Part shown: one piece after another, positions 14,816 through 22,158 of the stretch | Layout of the letters: each line of letters opens with the position of its first letter | Position numbering within the stretch: the first letter of the stretch is position 1 | NCBI RefSeq assembly: GCF_946227985.1 | Contig: NZ_CAMKGL010000001.1 | Location: 1,488,001 to 1,552,000, forward strand | Direction of reading: 5' to 3' | Length of the DNA stretch: 64,000 bases | From: Serratia quinivorans | Lineage (GTDB): Bacteria; Pseudomonadota; Gammaproteobacteria; Enterobacterales; Enterobacteriaceae | Made by a program: the position numbers and the translations under genes | The notes under the pieces: model-generated | Told to the model about the DNA's origin: nothing | The model's input: the letters and a program-made list of their open reading frames with translations, nothing else | The model's database searches: none

Positions 14816-15436
14816 ATGTATTGCAATAAATGCGGTGCCACAGTCGAAGTTGGCGACAAATTCTGTAGAGCATGTGGAACATCTGCCTTCTCGACAAAAA
14901 AGATTGGTGAGCAAAATCCATGGACAGCTTCAAACCCAACCCCCTCACCACCTGAGAAGCAATTCAAAGCAGCTTTGATAGAAGCGCCAGAAGAAAATTC
15001 AGTTATCAAATTTATTAAAAAATGGGGGTATAGAATAATAATCCTCGTGGTTGCTGGAATGGCAGCTGTGATTGCAAAACCTTTAGGGCAGATGCTATCT
15101 GATAAATCTCAAACATCAAAAGTTTGGGAAGATGCCCCTATAGAACTTGAGAAAGTCAAAAAATCAATGGGGTTACCAAAAAGACTGGATGAATATACCA
15201 CTTTAAGCAATATGTTCATAACCGGACATGAACTCCACTATGAATATGTTGTAAATGACATTCTGATTGATAAAAGTACAAAGCCTGAAATCGCCATAAT
15301 TGCCAAGGACGCATTCAACAAAGCTTTATGTCAAAATGTGTTAATCACAAAGTTTGGTGGCATTTCTGTTTATACGTATAAATTTCCTAACGATGACATA
15401 ACGTATAAGTTTACGAAATCTGACTGCAGGCCCTAA
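14816..15436 (+). CDS. zinc-ribbon membrane protein, likely expressed in lysogens
   Basis: A 206-residue protein starting with a zinc ribbon (Cys3-x2-Cys6 and Cys17-x2-Cys20), then a Pro/Ser linker, one membrane helix (about 71-90) and an extracytoplasmic domain of 110 residues. It begins 15 bases after the repressor stop and is followed by a terminator, so it should be made from pRM together with the repressor. Such placement is typical of genes that change the lysogen, for example by blocking other phages; the actual function is unknown. Confidence 0.75.
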   Translation: MYCNKCGATVEVGDKFCRACGTSAFSTKKIGEQNPWTASNPTPSPPEKQFKAALIEAPEENSVIKFIKKWGYRIIILVVAGMAAVIAKPLGQMLSDKSQTSKVWEDAPIELEKVKKSMGLPKRLDEYTTLSNMFITGHELHYEYVVNDILIDKSTKPEIAIIAKDAFNKALCQNVLITKFGGISVYTYKFPNDDITYKFTKSDCRP

Positions 15437-15460
15437 GCCACCACGCAACCTCACATGTCA

Positions 15461-15487
15461 AAACCGGCGTCAGTCGGTTTTTTTAAA
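15461..15487 (+). terminator. terminator after the repressor operon
   Basis: AAACCG and CGGTTT pair around an eight-base loop and are followed by more Ts. It ends the repressor / zinc-ribbon transcript before the left operators. Confidence 0.68.
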
Positions 15488-15496
15488 ACTCAATCC

Positions 15497-15548
15497 GAAA
15501 CCAAAGTATCAAAATGAACTTGACGCAACCCGAAACCAAAGTTACATT
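15497..15548 (+). promoter_or_regulatory. left operators OL and promoter pL
   Basis: Two operator copies, GAAACCAAAGTATC at 15497-15510 and GAAACCAAAGTTAC at 15532-15545, match the three right-operator sites. TTGACG (15520-15525) and TACATT (15543-15548), 17 bases apart, form pL; the second operator lies between the two boxes, so repressor binding would block the promoter. Confidence 0.8.
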
Positions 15549-15568
15549 GAAGCCATCCCAACCGGGAT

Positions 15569-15580
15569 TGCTCTTTAACA
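15569..15580 (+). promoter_or_regulatory. boxA of a nut site
   Basis: TGCTCTTTAACA is identical to the consensus boxA used in rRNA and lambdoid antitermination. It lies 20 bases after pL and upstream of the N-like gene. I could not find a convincing boxB hairpin right after it. Confidence 0.68.
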
Positions 15581-15676
15581 AACAGGTAGCGACAGCAACA
15601 CAGGGTATCCAGCACCCGTCGCGGCGCAACTCAGTCGGATGATGCCCACTGATCGCTAAGCTTGTAGTGTTTTTAC

Positions 15677-15704
15677 CCTGCCGCTGCCATTTCAGGGCGG
15701 CAGG
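15677..15704 (+). other. strong hairpin in the pL leader
   Basis: CCTGCCGC and GCGGCAGG form a perfect eight-base stem with a 12-base loop, without a following T run, so it is not a normal terminator. In lambda the N leader carries an RNase III hairpin that controls N translation; this one may play such a role or act as an unusual boxB. Confidence 0.5.
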
Positions 15705-15731
15705 ACTAAGACCACTGAATGAGAAAAACAG

Positions 15732-15902
15732 ATGAACGATAAGCGACCGAAACCGACAGAAGACGAAGTGCAACAGTTAAAGGAACTGCTGGAAAAGCAT
15801 CCTACATTTGTCTTCCAGCAGCTAAATAAGTGGATGAATCAGGATGGTTTTATGCTCTCAATTCGTACCATTGAGGAAGGCAATATTACTCAAGGGCACT
15901 GA
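15732..15902 (+). CDS. small hypothetical protein (56 aa) in the pL operon
   Basis: A 56-codon frame starting MNDKRPKPTEDEVQQLKELL, helical and charged, with a weak GAGAAA ribosome-binding site. It lies between the pL leader and the N-like gene. Not arginine-rich, so not N itself. Its last 17 bases overlap the convergent small gene on the other strand. Confidence 0.5.
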   Translation: MNDKRPKPTEDEVQQLKELLEKHPTFVFQQLNKWMNQDGFMLSIRTIEEGNITQGH

Positions 15903-16167
15903 TATAGCGATGATTAATGCGATTCCCAGTTGTTAGAACCTCGAATGAGATTTCAAGTATCTGCCCTGCTGGTGCGGACGCAACAAGTTGCGAATAAATC
16001 GCCCTACGCTCCGGCGGCAAATCTCTAACCTGTTTCTCCGCCCGAGTACTGATTTCGTAACGACCACAATCGTCGCATAAGTAAGCTTTGTAGTTATCTT
16101 TATCAGTGAATATAAAGCTTCCCAGGCTGGTACATAACGGACATTCCGCTTCAAATCTCTCTTTCAT
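15886..16167 (-). CDS. small zinc-ribbon protein (93 aa) on the opposite strand
   Basis: A protein with two Cys pairs (ECPLCTS and LCDDCGR) about 20 residues apart, likely a zinc ribbon, then a helical part. The start at 16167 has AAGGA eight bases upstream; the longer frame has none. It faces against the pL operon and lies inside it, so leftward transcription of it would oppose N expression. Not otherwise recognised. Confidence 0.55.
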   Translation of the reverse strand: MKERFEAECPLCTSLGSFIFTDKDNYKAYLCDDCGRYEISTRAEKQVRDLPPERRAIYSQLVASAPAGQILEISFEVLTTGNRINHRYISALE

Positions 16168-16245
16168 ACCAAAATCCTTACTTGTTGTGGTGACAGCAAG
16201 GATAGCACGGCTGGGCGTGCCTAAATATCCCAGCAAAACCAACAA

Positions 16246-16260
16246 TAAGGACTGACCAAT
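16246..16260 (+). repeat. TAAGGACTGACCAAT start-site motif before N
   Basis: An exact copy of the prophage motif, ending in the ATG at 16259. Confidence 0.8.
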
Positions 16261-16522
16261 GACCATGATTACAGCAAAAGCAAAATCAGCAAAACTCCGC
16301 CGCGCTCGTGAACTTCAAGAGCGTATCCAACGCAGCAGCGACCGTATCGAAAAAACAACGTTGGTGATCACCCGCTGTAAAACGATGCCGGATATGCCAG
16401 CCCCACCGAAGCCGCGCAAGCGCCGCACTGCTGAGAGCGAGCTTCTGGCGCCAGGGCAAGTCAGCGCCGCCGGTCGCCAGAAAATGCGCGGTTGTAGCCG
16501 GATCCCCCGCGGCGTCATCTAA
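16259..16522 (+). CDS. early antiterminator N-like protein
   Basis: An 87-residue basic protein. Its N-terminal 30 residues are arginine-rich and helical (KSAKLRRARELQERIQRSSD), like the boxB-binding arm of lambda N. Its C-terminus has GRQKMRG (72-78) then IP and a final Ile, which resembles the GRQKIKG...IPLI end of lambda N. It lies in the pL operon after a boxA and just before a terminator, as N does. It would bind nut RNA and NusA and let polymerase pass early terminators. Start choice: motif TAAGGACTGACCAATG. Confidence 0.72.
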   Translation: MTMITAKAKSAKLRRARELQERIQRSSDRIEKTTLVITRCKTMPDMPAPPKPRKRRTAESELLAPGQVSAAGRQKMRGCSRIPRGVI

Positions 16523-16542
16523 GCCCCTTTCCTAACACAAAG

Positions 16543-16571
16543 AGCCGTAGCTAACGCTGCGGCTTTTTTTT
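16543..16571 (+). terminator. terminator after N (tL-like)
   Basis: AGCCGTAGC pairs with GCTGCGGCT (one wobble) around TAAC, followed by eight Ts. It would stop pL transcripts unless N acts. Confidence 0.82.
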
Positions 16572-16615
16572 CAACCTAATCTCCCAACCTCAGGACATCT
16601 AATGTGAAATCACAT

Positions 16616-16642
16616 AAAAAAGCCCTGCTTATGCAGGGCTTT
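16616..16642 (-). terminator. terminator, stronger on the minus strand
   Basis: GCCCTGC-TTAT-GCAGGGC is a perfect hairpin; on the minus strand it is followed by six Ts and so fits the end of the small membrane-protein gene at 16722-16979. On the plus strand only TTTACATTT follows. Confidence 0.72.
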
Positions 16643-16721
16643 ACATTTGGTGTGGGTTAGGAGGTTACTCCCGGCGACTGTTATAAACTTACGGCAGTTT
16701 AAATACTTTAGGCTATATCGA

Positions 16722-16979
16722 TTACTGATGATGTTCCCACAGCGCCGCACCGCACACAGCAATAATGAACAATGATGTTCCAATATTTCTTTTCATATTT
16801 GCATCCTCGATATTGAAAAAGTTAACGATCATGAGGTTAAGCCACAAAAAAACCGTTACTAAGGATGAAAACACACCAAGAACGAGCGCCCAAGTACCTT
16901 CTACTGGTGATCCGTAAGTTTCTAACTCTTTTGGATAAATCCATGCTGAAAATTTACCAGACCAAGAAGAAAAACTCAA
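16722..16979 (-). CDS. possible small membrane protein (85 aa, TTG start)
   Basis: The frame encodes two hydrophobic helices (about 28-52 and 66-80) and ends before a minus-strand terminator. The only start giving this length is TTG, and no clear ribosome-binding site precedes it; internal ATGs would remove the first helix. AT-rich and on the opposite strand from the pL operon. If real, a candidate superinfection-exclusion gene. Confidence 0.4.
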   Translation of the reverse strand: MSFSSWSGKFSAWIYPKELETYGSPVEGTWALVLGVFSSLVTVFLWLNLMIVNFFNIEDANMKRNIGTSLFIIAVCGAALWEHHQ

Positions 16980-17090
16980 CTTGGCTGTTTATCAACTCTT
17001 TTCTGGAAAAGTTATAGATCCGAATTTGTTATACAAAAGTCAAGCGAGAAAATCACGTCACTCTGAAATTGAATCCTAATGCAACATCCC

Positions 17091-17115
17091 GCCCCGTTCA
17101 TCGGGGCTTTTTTTT
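17091..17115 (+). terminator. terminator before the KTSC gene
   Basis: GCCCCG and CGGGGC pair around TTCAT and are followed by eight Ts. Confidence 0.82.
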
Positions 17116-17142
17116 ACCCAAAACCAACCGAAGGAAACCACC

Positions 17143-17406
17143 ATGACCAACAATATCAATCTGCTACCTGTTAACTCTTCCCAGATCCACAGTATCGGCC
17201 ACGATGCGGCAACCAATACACTGGCAATCCTCTTCAAGTCCCGCGGCGAGCCGGCGGCGCTGTACCACTACAGCAACGTATCAGCTGATGACTTCACCGC
17301 ATTCAAAGATGCGGAATCCGTCGGTTCCCACTTCTACAAGCATATCAAAGCGGATACCGAGCGCTTCCCTTTCCAACGCATCAATGAAAAGAAGGATGAC
17401 GAATAA
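17143..17406 (+). CDS. KTSC domain protein
   Basis: An 87-residue protein with the KTSC pattern: SSQIHSIGHD, LAILFKSRGE, a Tyr-rich YHYSNVSADDF and a late SVGSHFYKHI. The domain is found in phages and fused to some lysyl-tRNA-synthetase-like proteins; its exact role is not known. It opens a run of early genes that ends in the recombination pair. Confidence 0.8.
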   Translation: MTNNINLLPVNSSQIHSIGHDAATNTLAILFKSRGEPAALYHYSNVSADDFTAFKDAESVGSHFYKHIKADTERFPFQRINEKKDDE

Positions 17407-17420
17407 CAGCGTGCTTTCAC

Positions 17421-17444
17421 CATGCGCCAGATTGCTGGCGCATG
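17421..17444. other. perfect 10-base-pair hairpin between genes
   Basis: CATGCGCCAG-ATTG-CTGGCGCATG forms a perfect stem with a four-base loop. No T run follows on either strand, so it may be an RNA processing or stability element, or a protein site. Confidence 0.5.
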
Positions 17445-17470
17445 AGTAAGTTCACTGATTGGAGGTGTGC

Positions 17471-17803
17471 ATGAGCGAATACAACTATCAGCGGATGGTT
17501 GAAGAGACACTGGAACAGTATGACCGCACGCTAGCGGCGGATCCTGATGAAAAAACGCTGCTTGATGCGCGTATTGAGGGAATGCGGAAAACCCTGCGGG
17601 TATCAGTGTTTCAAAAACTGATTGCGGAACGCTGTCACATCGCTGGATTAGACAAGCGCCCTCTTGTTGCGCTGACGGAATCGCCTGGTATGGAGGAATA
17701 CCTTTACACGGTGCAAACCGAAATTCTCACCCGGATCGCGAAAGCCGAACGAGCGATGGAGTTGGAATCCGCGCGCGATCCGGAACTGTACGAAATTCAC
17801 TAG
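17471..17803 (+). CDS. hypothetical phage protein (110 aa)
   Basis: The ATG at 17471 follows GGAGGT; a TTG upstream is less likely. The protein is helical and charged with no recognised motif. It lies between KTSC and RecT genes and probably belongs to the recombination operon. Confidence 0.65.
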   Translation: MSEYNYQRMVEETLEQYDRTLAADPDEKTLLDARIEGMRKTLRVSVFQKLIAERCHIAGLDKRPLVALTESPGMEEYLYTVQTEILTRIAKAERAMELESARDPELYEIH

Positions 17804-17820
17804 CCCCATAAACGAGAAAA

Positions 17821-17838
17821 GCCCCGCAAGCGGGGCTA
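17821..17838 (-). other. GC-rich hairpin after the hypothetical gene
   Basis: GCCCCGC-AA-GCGGGGC is a near-perfect inverted repeat. The T run (TTTTC) is on the minus-strand side only, so on the coding strand it may only slow or protect the RNA. Confidence 0.45.
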
Positions 17839-17869
17839 TCCCGAAATGCGGCGACCAAACCGCAAATCT

Positions 17870-17884
17870 TAAGGACTGGCCAAT
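17870..17884 (+). repeat. TAAGGACTGGCCAAT start-site motif over a six-codon frame
   Basis: A copy of the motif with one change (TGG for TGA). The ATG at 17883 opens only MAKATS and a stop, so the translated product would be a six-residue peptide. It may be a relic or a leader peptide. Confidence 0.6.
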
Positions 17885-17942
17885 GGCCAAGGCCACCAGC
17901 TAGCTGACCGGGGAACCACCCCCGATCAACACGGAGAATACC

Positions 17943-18101
17943 ATGCCCCATAACCCTATCCAACAGATCCAGTACCAACACCGGATCGGCAGCCACAATA
18001 TTCACCAATTCAAGCACCGCCGCCATCCGCTGAAAGCCTGCGCCGCCGTGCTCAGCGTTTTCCGCTTATCTATCCGTAATTCCGTGAGAGCCGACCAATG
18101 A
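17943..18101 (+). CDS. small basic protein (52 aa) coupled to RecT
   Basis: ATG at 17943 follows ACGGAGA; the stop overlaps the RecT start (ATGA). The product is His/Gln/Arg-rich and basic, with no known family. Coupling to RecT suggests a place in the recombination operon. Confidence 0.55.
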   Translation: MPHNPIQQIQYQHRIGSHNIHQFKHRRHPLKACAAVLSVFRLSIRNSVRADQ

Positions 18102-18937
18102 GCAACATGGTAACAACCGGCACTTTGCCGCAATCAGTCGCCGCCATGGGGATCGATGAGCCCACCTGGAACGCGCTGAAAAACTCCATCTACCCCGGGG
18201 CGCGGGATGACTCTGTTGTGATGGCTGTCAGTTATTGCGTTGCCCGACAGTTAGATCCGCTGATGAAGCCGGTTCACTTGGTACCGATGAGCGTCAAGGA
18301 TGCCCAGTCAGGCAAAAACGAATGGCGCGACGTAGTGATGCCCGGCATTGGCCTTTACCGTATTCAGGCAGACCGCTCCGGTAGCTATGCGGGGGCAAAT
18401 GAGCCTGAATTTGGTGACGACATTACAAAAACGTTAAACGGCGTCGAGATTACTTTCCCCGCCTGGTGCAAGTACACCGTCAGCAAGAGCATGCCCGACG
18501 GAAAGATCGTCGAGTTCAGCGCCAAAGAATACTGGATGGAGAATTACGCGACAGCCGGCCGTGATAATCCGGCACCAAATGCTATGTGGAAAAAGCGCCC
18601 TTACGGACAATTAGCCAAGTGCGCCGAGGCGCAGGCTCTGCGAAAAGCGTGGCCCGAAATAGGCCAGCAACCAACGGCGGAAGAAATGGAAGGTAAATCA
18701 CTGGATATCAACGACGCCAAGGATGTGACGCCCCACAAAGAAACCCAGGCGCCGCTGACGCTGCCACATTACCCGGCGGACAAGTTCAGTGCAAACCTTC
18801 CCGGCTGGCAAAGGATGATCGAGACCGGCAGCAAAAAAGCTGAGGCAGTGATCGCCACCGTCAGCACCAAATTCACCCTTTCAGAAGCTCAAACCGAAGC
18901 TATCCGTAAATTGGAGCCTATCGATGCAAATCATTAA
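18098..18937 (+). CDS. RecT/Bet single-strand annealing protein
   Basis: A 279-residue protein of the Bet type: the region ARQLDPLMKPVHLVPM, then GIGLYRIQADRSG and a C-terminal AKCAEAQALRKAWPE are hallmarks. It anneals complementary single strands during phage recombination, working with the 5'-3' exonuclease encoded next (14-base overlap). The C-terminal 60 residues are variable and may bind the host SSB. Confidence 0.9.
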   Translation: MSNMVTTGTLPQSVAAMGIDEPTWNALKNSIYPGARDDSVVMAVSYCVARQLDPLMKPVHLVPMSVKDAQSGKNEWRDVVMPGIGLYRIQADRSGSYAGANEPEFGDDITKTLNGVEITFPAWCKYTVSKSMPDGKIVEFSAKEYWMENYATAGRDNPAPNAMWKKRPYGQLAKCAEAQALRKAWPEIGQQPTAEEMEGKSLDINDAKDVTPHKETQAPLTLPHYPADKFSANLPGWQRMIETGSKKAEAVIATVSTKFTLSEAQTEAIRKLEPIDANH

Positions 18938-20516
18938 CGTACAGCAGGGATCACCTGAGTGGCACTCGCTGCGTGCCAAACACTTCACCGCCAACGAAGC
19001 GCCAGTGATGATGGCCGCGTCCAGTAAAATGCGCCGCGACGAATTGCTGAGCATGAAAGCCACCGGCACGGAACGCGAGATCAGCGATTGGGTGCAAACC
19101 AACCTTTTCGACAAGGGCCACCAGCAAGAGGCAACCGCGCGTGTCATCGTCGAGAGCATGATCGGCGACGAACTTTATCCGGCGACCGCTGTTGATGACT
19201 ATTTATTAGCCTCGTTCGATGGCATGACCATGATGGAAGACACGCTGTTCGAACACAAAATGTGGAATGCCAGCCTAGCAGAAGCCGTTCGGCAGCAGGA
19301 GTTGCCGCCGGAATATTACTGGCAGTTGGAACAGCAACTGTTAGTGAGTGGCGCAGACCGCGTAATTTTCGTTTGTTCCGATGGCACCGAAGAAAACTTT
19401 GTCTCGATGGAATACACCCCAGTACCGGGGCGTGTTGAAGCGTTGGTCGCAGGTTGGCAGCAGTTCAGGCAGGATCTGGAAAACTTCGAGCCCAATACCG
19501 CGAAGGAAGTACCACAAGGCAAAGCCATCATGCGCCTACCGGCACTGATGGTAGAGATTGAAGGCGCGGTTAAGCAGTCAAATCTGACTGTTTACCAAGG
19601 GAAGGCACTGGCATTCATCGAGTCAATCAATACGAACCTCGTCACGGATCAGGACTTCGCCGACGCGGAAGAAACAGTGAAGTTTTGCGACAAGGCAGAG
19701 AACGAGCTCGATCTCATTAAGAAGCAAGCACTGTCGCAAACCGTGCCGATTGACGAACTATTCCGCACGATCGACACCCTGCGTGAAGCGATGCGCGCCA
19801 AACGCTTGGAACTCACAAGGCTGGTGAAGTCGCGTAAAGATGAGCTCCGCGCTGAAATCGTTAGCAAGGCAAAAACGGCACTGAATGAGCACATCAGCGC
19901 GTTAAACGTCCAGCTCGGCGTTGTACGTCTGCCGGCCATAGTAGCGGACTTTGTTACCACCATTAAGGGAAAGAAAACCCTGACATCATTGCAAGGGGCC
20001 GCCAACGATGAGTTAGCACGCGCTAAGATCGAGGCCAATCAGATCAGTGATAAATACCAGGCGAATCTAAAGCTGTTCGATGCGATTGAGCCAGCCTTTA
20101 AATCCCTGTTTGCCGATATCAACCAGCTCGTCGGAAACGACAGCGAACACCTTAAACTGCTGATTGAACAGCGTATCAGCAACCAGAAGAAACTTGATGA
20201 CGAGCGTATTGAGCGGGAACGGCAGGCGGCCGCAGCAGCGCAGGCGGCAAAGGCGGCTCCCGTTGCGAAACCGGAACCAGTTGCTCATGCCCCGCTTCAC
20301 TCCGCTGCAGCGTTCAATTATCCCGACACATTGGGCGGCGCTCCGGCGGTGGCCACTGAAGAGTTAGAGCCAGCAGGTATGAGCATCACTGAGATCATCA
20401 ATGATGTTAAAGCCGATCTGACCGCCGAAGGCATCAAAATCAGCGCTGCAGCGTTAAACCAACTCATCCCTGCAATCATCGCCGGTCGCATTCGCCACAT
20501 CTCCGCCAACGTTTAA
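18924..20516 (+). CDS. YqaJ-type exonuclease with long helical C-terminal extension
   Basis: A 530-residue protein. Residues 1 to about 195 are a lambda-exonuclease-like YqaJ domain: QGSPEWHSLR at the start, Asp99 in SFDGM and Glu110-x-Lys112 in FEHKM form the metal site. Residues about 200-450 are a long helical, probably coiled-coil part, followed by an Ala/Pro-rich linker and a final helical segment. Lambda Exo is only about 226 residues. It resects double-strand ends for RecT. Confidence 0.87.
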   Translation: MQIINVQQGSPEWHSLRAKHFTANEAPVMMAASSKMRRDELLSMKATGTEREISDWVQTNLFDKGHQQEATARVIVESMIGDELYPATAVDDYLLASFDGMTMMEDTLFEHKMWNASLAEAVRQQELPPEYYWQLEQQLLVSGADRVIFVCSDGTEENFVSMEYTPVPGRVEALVAGWQQFRQDLENFEPNTAKEVPQGKAIMRLPALMVEIEGAVKQSNLTVYQGKALAFIESINTNLVTDQDFADAEETVKFCDKAENELDLIKKQALSQTVPIDELFRTIDTLREAMRAKRLELTRLVKSRKDELRAEIVSKAKTALNEHISALNVQLGVVRLPAIVADFVTTIKGKKTLTSLQGAANDELARAKIEANQISDKYQANLKLFDAIEPAFKSLFADINQLVGNDSEHLKLLIEQRISNQKKLDDERIERERQAAAAAQAAKAAPVAKPEPVAHAPLHSAAAFNYPDTLGGAPAVATEELEPAGMSITEIINDVKADLTAEGIKISAAALNQLIPAIIAGRIRHISANV

Positions 20517-20557
20517 TCGAAGCAACCTGCGCCAGCAGGCCCGCATAAGGAACATCC

Positions 20558-21712
20558 ATGAGTACCACACTAACAACCGTTGCCAGCGTGTTGGAATCAG
20601 CCCTGCGCCCCGTTCGGGCGCAGCTCGACTTTGCTACCGAACAGACCACAGGGACTGCGCAGCGCTCCGTTGAGAGCGCTGGCGTTTTGCTAAACCAAGC
20701 ACAGTCCCTGTGTATCGAGCAGCACAATACCGATGTCGATGAATTTAACGAACTACTCGACAAGCTTGATGCGCTACAAGCCGACATCACCACGAAGCAA
20801 CTGCAGATCACCAGCCTGCAGGATCAACTGGATGAACAGAACGTTATCGCCAAAGAGGCCAATGCCAACTCAGAGATAGCGCGCGCCAGAGTGAAGCAGC
20901 TCACCAGTGATAACAGCCTGCTCGCCAAAGACAATAACGCCCTCAAATCTCTCAACCCGCAGGCACTGCAAAAACAGATCGCCCGGCTGAAAGAAGATCT
21001 GAAATTCAAGGTGCAATTGCTCGACCAACAAAAAGCAGAAATGCGGAAAGCCCGCGGCGAAGCGGCAGATCTAAAAACGTCGCTTGCTCATGCCGCGCAC
21101 CGCAATTCAGTGCTGGAAGATACCGTTGGGGAATTGCAGTCACGCCTGCAAAACATCGATGGCGACGTGGCGCCAGTCTGGTATCGCGCCAGCGACGGCA
21201 GCGGCATCCACTTTTACTTTTACACCTTCGGTTGGCGCTTGTCGTTCGGCTCCGATGACCGAGATGTCCAGTTGCAGATCCTGCAGGATATCGACTGGCA
21301 CATTGAAGTACGCACCAACACCGGGATCGGCGTCATCGTCTCAGTGACCGAATGGTGCCGCCCACGTTACCCAACGCTGAACGTTTTCAAGCAGGCTTGG
21401 CCGGAAGAACTTGGTTCCGCGATTTGTACCCGGATCAGCGAACTGCTGGAACGTAGCCACCCTCACCTTATCCACCGCGCTGAATGGGCTGAAGGTATCC
21501 CGCTTAGCTCGTTGCCTCAGTTAAAACCCCAGTGGCTGGATTTGCTTAATGCCTCCGGCATGCACTCGCTGTATGCCGTCGCCAGCCTTACCCCGGAAGA
21601 GCTCTCCGAAACTGTTAAAGGCTTTGGCATCACCACCGCGCGCCAGGTGCACGCCGCGTGCATCAAAACGGTGAAAGAGTGGGAAACCGAAGATAAGCAG
21701 AAGGCGGCCTGA
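20558..21712 (+). CDS. coiled-coil protein with C-terminal helix-hairpin-helix
   Basis: A 384-residue protein. Residues about 60-215 are a continuous coiled coil; a compact middle domain (about 220-310) follows, and residues about 330-375 (LLNASGMHSLYAVASLTPEE, then KGFGITTARQV) look like a helix-hairpin-helix DNA-binding unit. It lies directly after the exonuclease and is probably co-expressed, so a structural or tethering role in recombination is possible. Not recognised as a named family. Confidence 0.68.
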   Translation: MSTTLTTVASVLESALRPVRAQLDFATEQTTGTAQRSVESAGVLLNQAQSLCIEQHNTDVDEFNELLDKLDALQADITTKQLQITSLQDQLDEQNVIAKEANANSEIARARVKQLTSDNSLLAKDNNALKSLNPQALQKQIARLKEDLKFKVQLLDQQKAEMRKARGEAADLKTSLAHAAHRNSVLEDTVGELQSRLQNIDGDVAPVWYRASDGSGIHFYFYTFGWRLSFGSDDRDVQLQILQDIDWHIEVRTNTGIGVIVSVTEWCRPRYPTLNVFKQAWPEELGSAICTRISELLERSHPHLIHRAEWAEGIPLSSLPQLKPQWLDLLNASGMHSLYAVASLTPEELSETVKGFGITTARQVHAACIKTVKEWETEDKQKAA

Positions 21713-21713
21713 G

Positions 21714-22136
21714 ATGGATGAAGAGCTGAACTACGGCAAAATCTACAAGCCCGAGGACGATAAGTGCTGCTATATCGCAGTGATCATCTGGCGAATGCGC
21801 GCCCGCGCCGCGATCCGCAGCGGCATGCCATACCAACATGAGCCCAAGCCCATATATCAGGGTAACGGCCTGCCGCCGGCCAAGCGCAAACTGGACTCGG
21901 TGAATATCGGCGAACGCCAGCGCTATTCATCAACGGTCATGCTGGCTGTTTACCAGTTCCACCGCTCGGGACACAACGAGCACACGATATCCGGTGATAC
22001 CGGCATCCCAGTGCCAGATATCCGAAAAATGCTGGAGCACAAAACGCAGACACAGCGCAAAGCGTGGATGCTAGCCCACCAGATCCGGATCCCGTCGAAG
22101 CAAGAGATCCTGAGCCGCCTTTCTCGCGAAGTTTAA
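21714..22136 (+). CDS. hypothetical phage protein with helix-turn-helix-like part
   Basis: A 140-residue basic protein starting one base after the previous stop. Residues about 90-110 (HTISGDTGIPVPDIRKMLEH) could be a helix-turn-helix. Function unknown; possibly a regulator of this operon. Confidence 0.62.
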   Translation: MDEELNYGKIYKPEDDKCCYIAVIIWRMRARAAIRSGMPYQHEPKPIYQGNGLPPAKRKLDSVNIGERQRYSSTVMLAVYQFHRSGHNEHTISGDTGIPVPDIRKMLEHKTQTQRKAWMLAHQIRIPSKQEILSRLSREV

Positions 22137-22143
22137 CCACCAT

Positions 22144-22158
22144 TAAGGACTGACCAAT
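22144..22158 (+). repeat. TAAGGACTGACCAAT start-site motif
   Basis: An exact copy of the motif, ending in ATG at 22157. Confidence 0.8.

Noticed and set aside
15483-15773. 96-codon minus-strand frame across pL and the left operators
   Set aside because: It overlaps the regulatory region and has no start site or homology.
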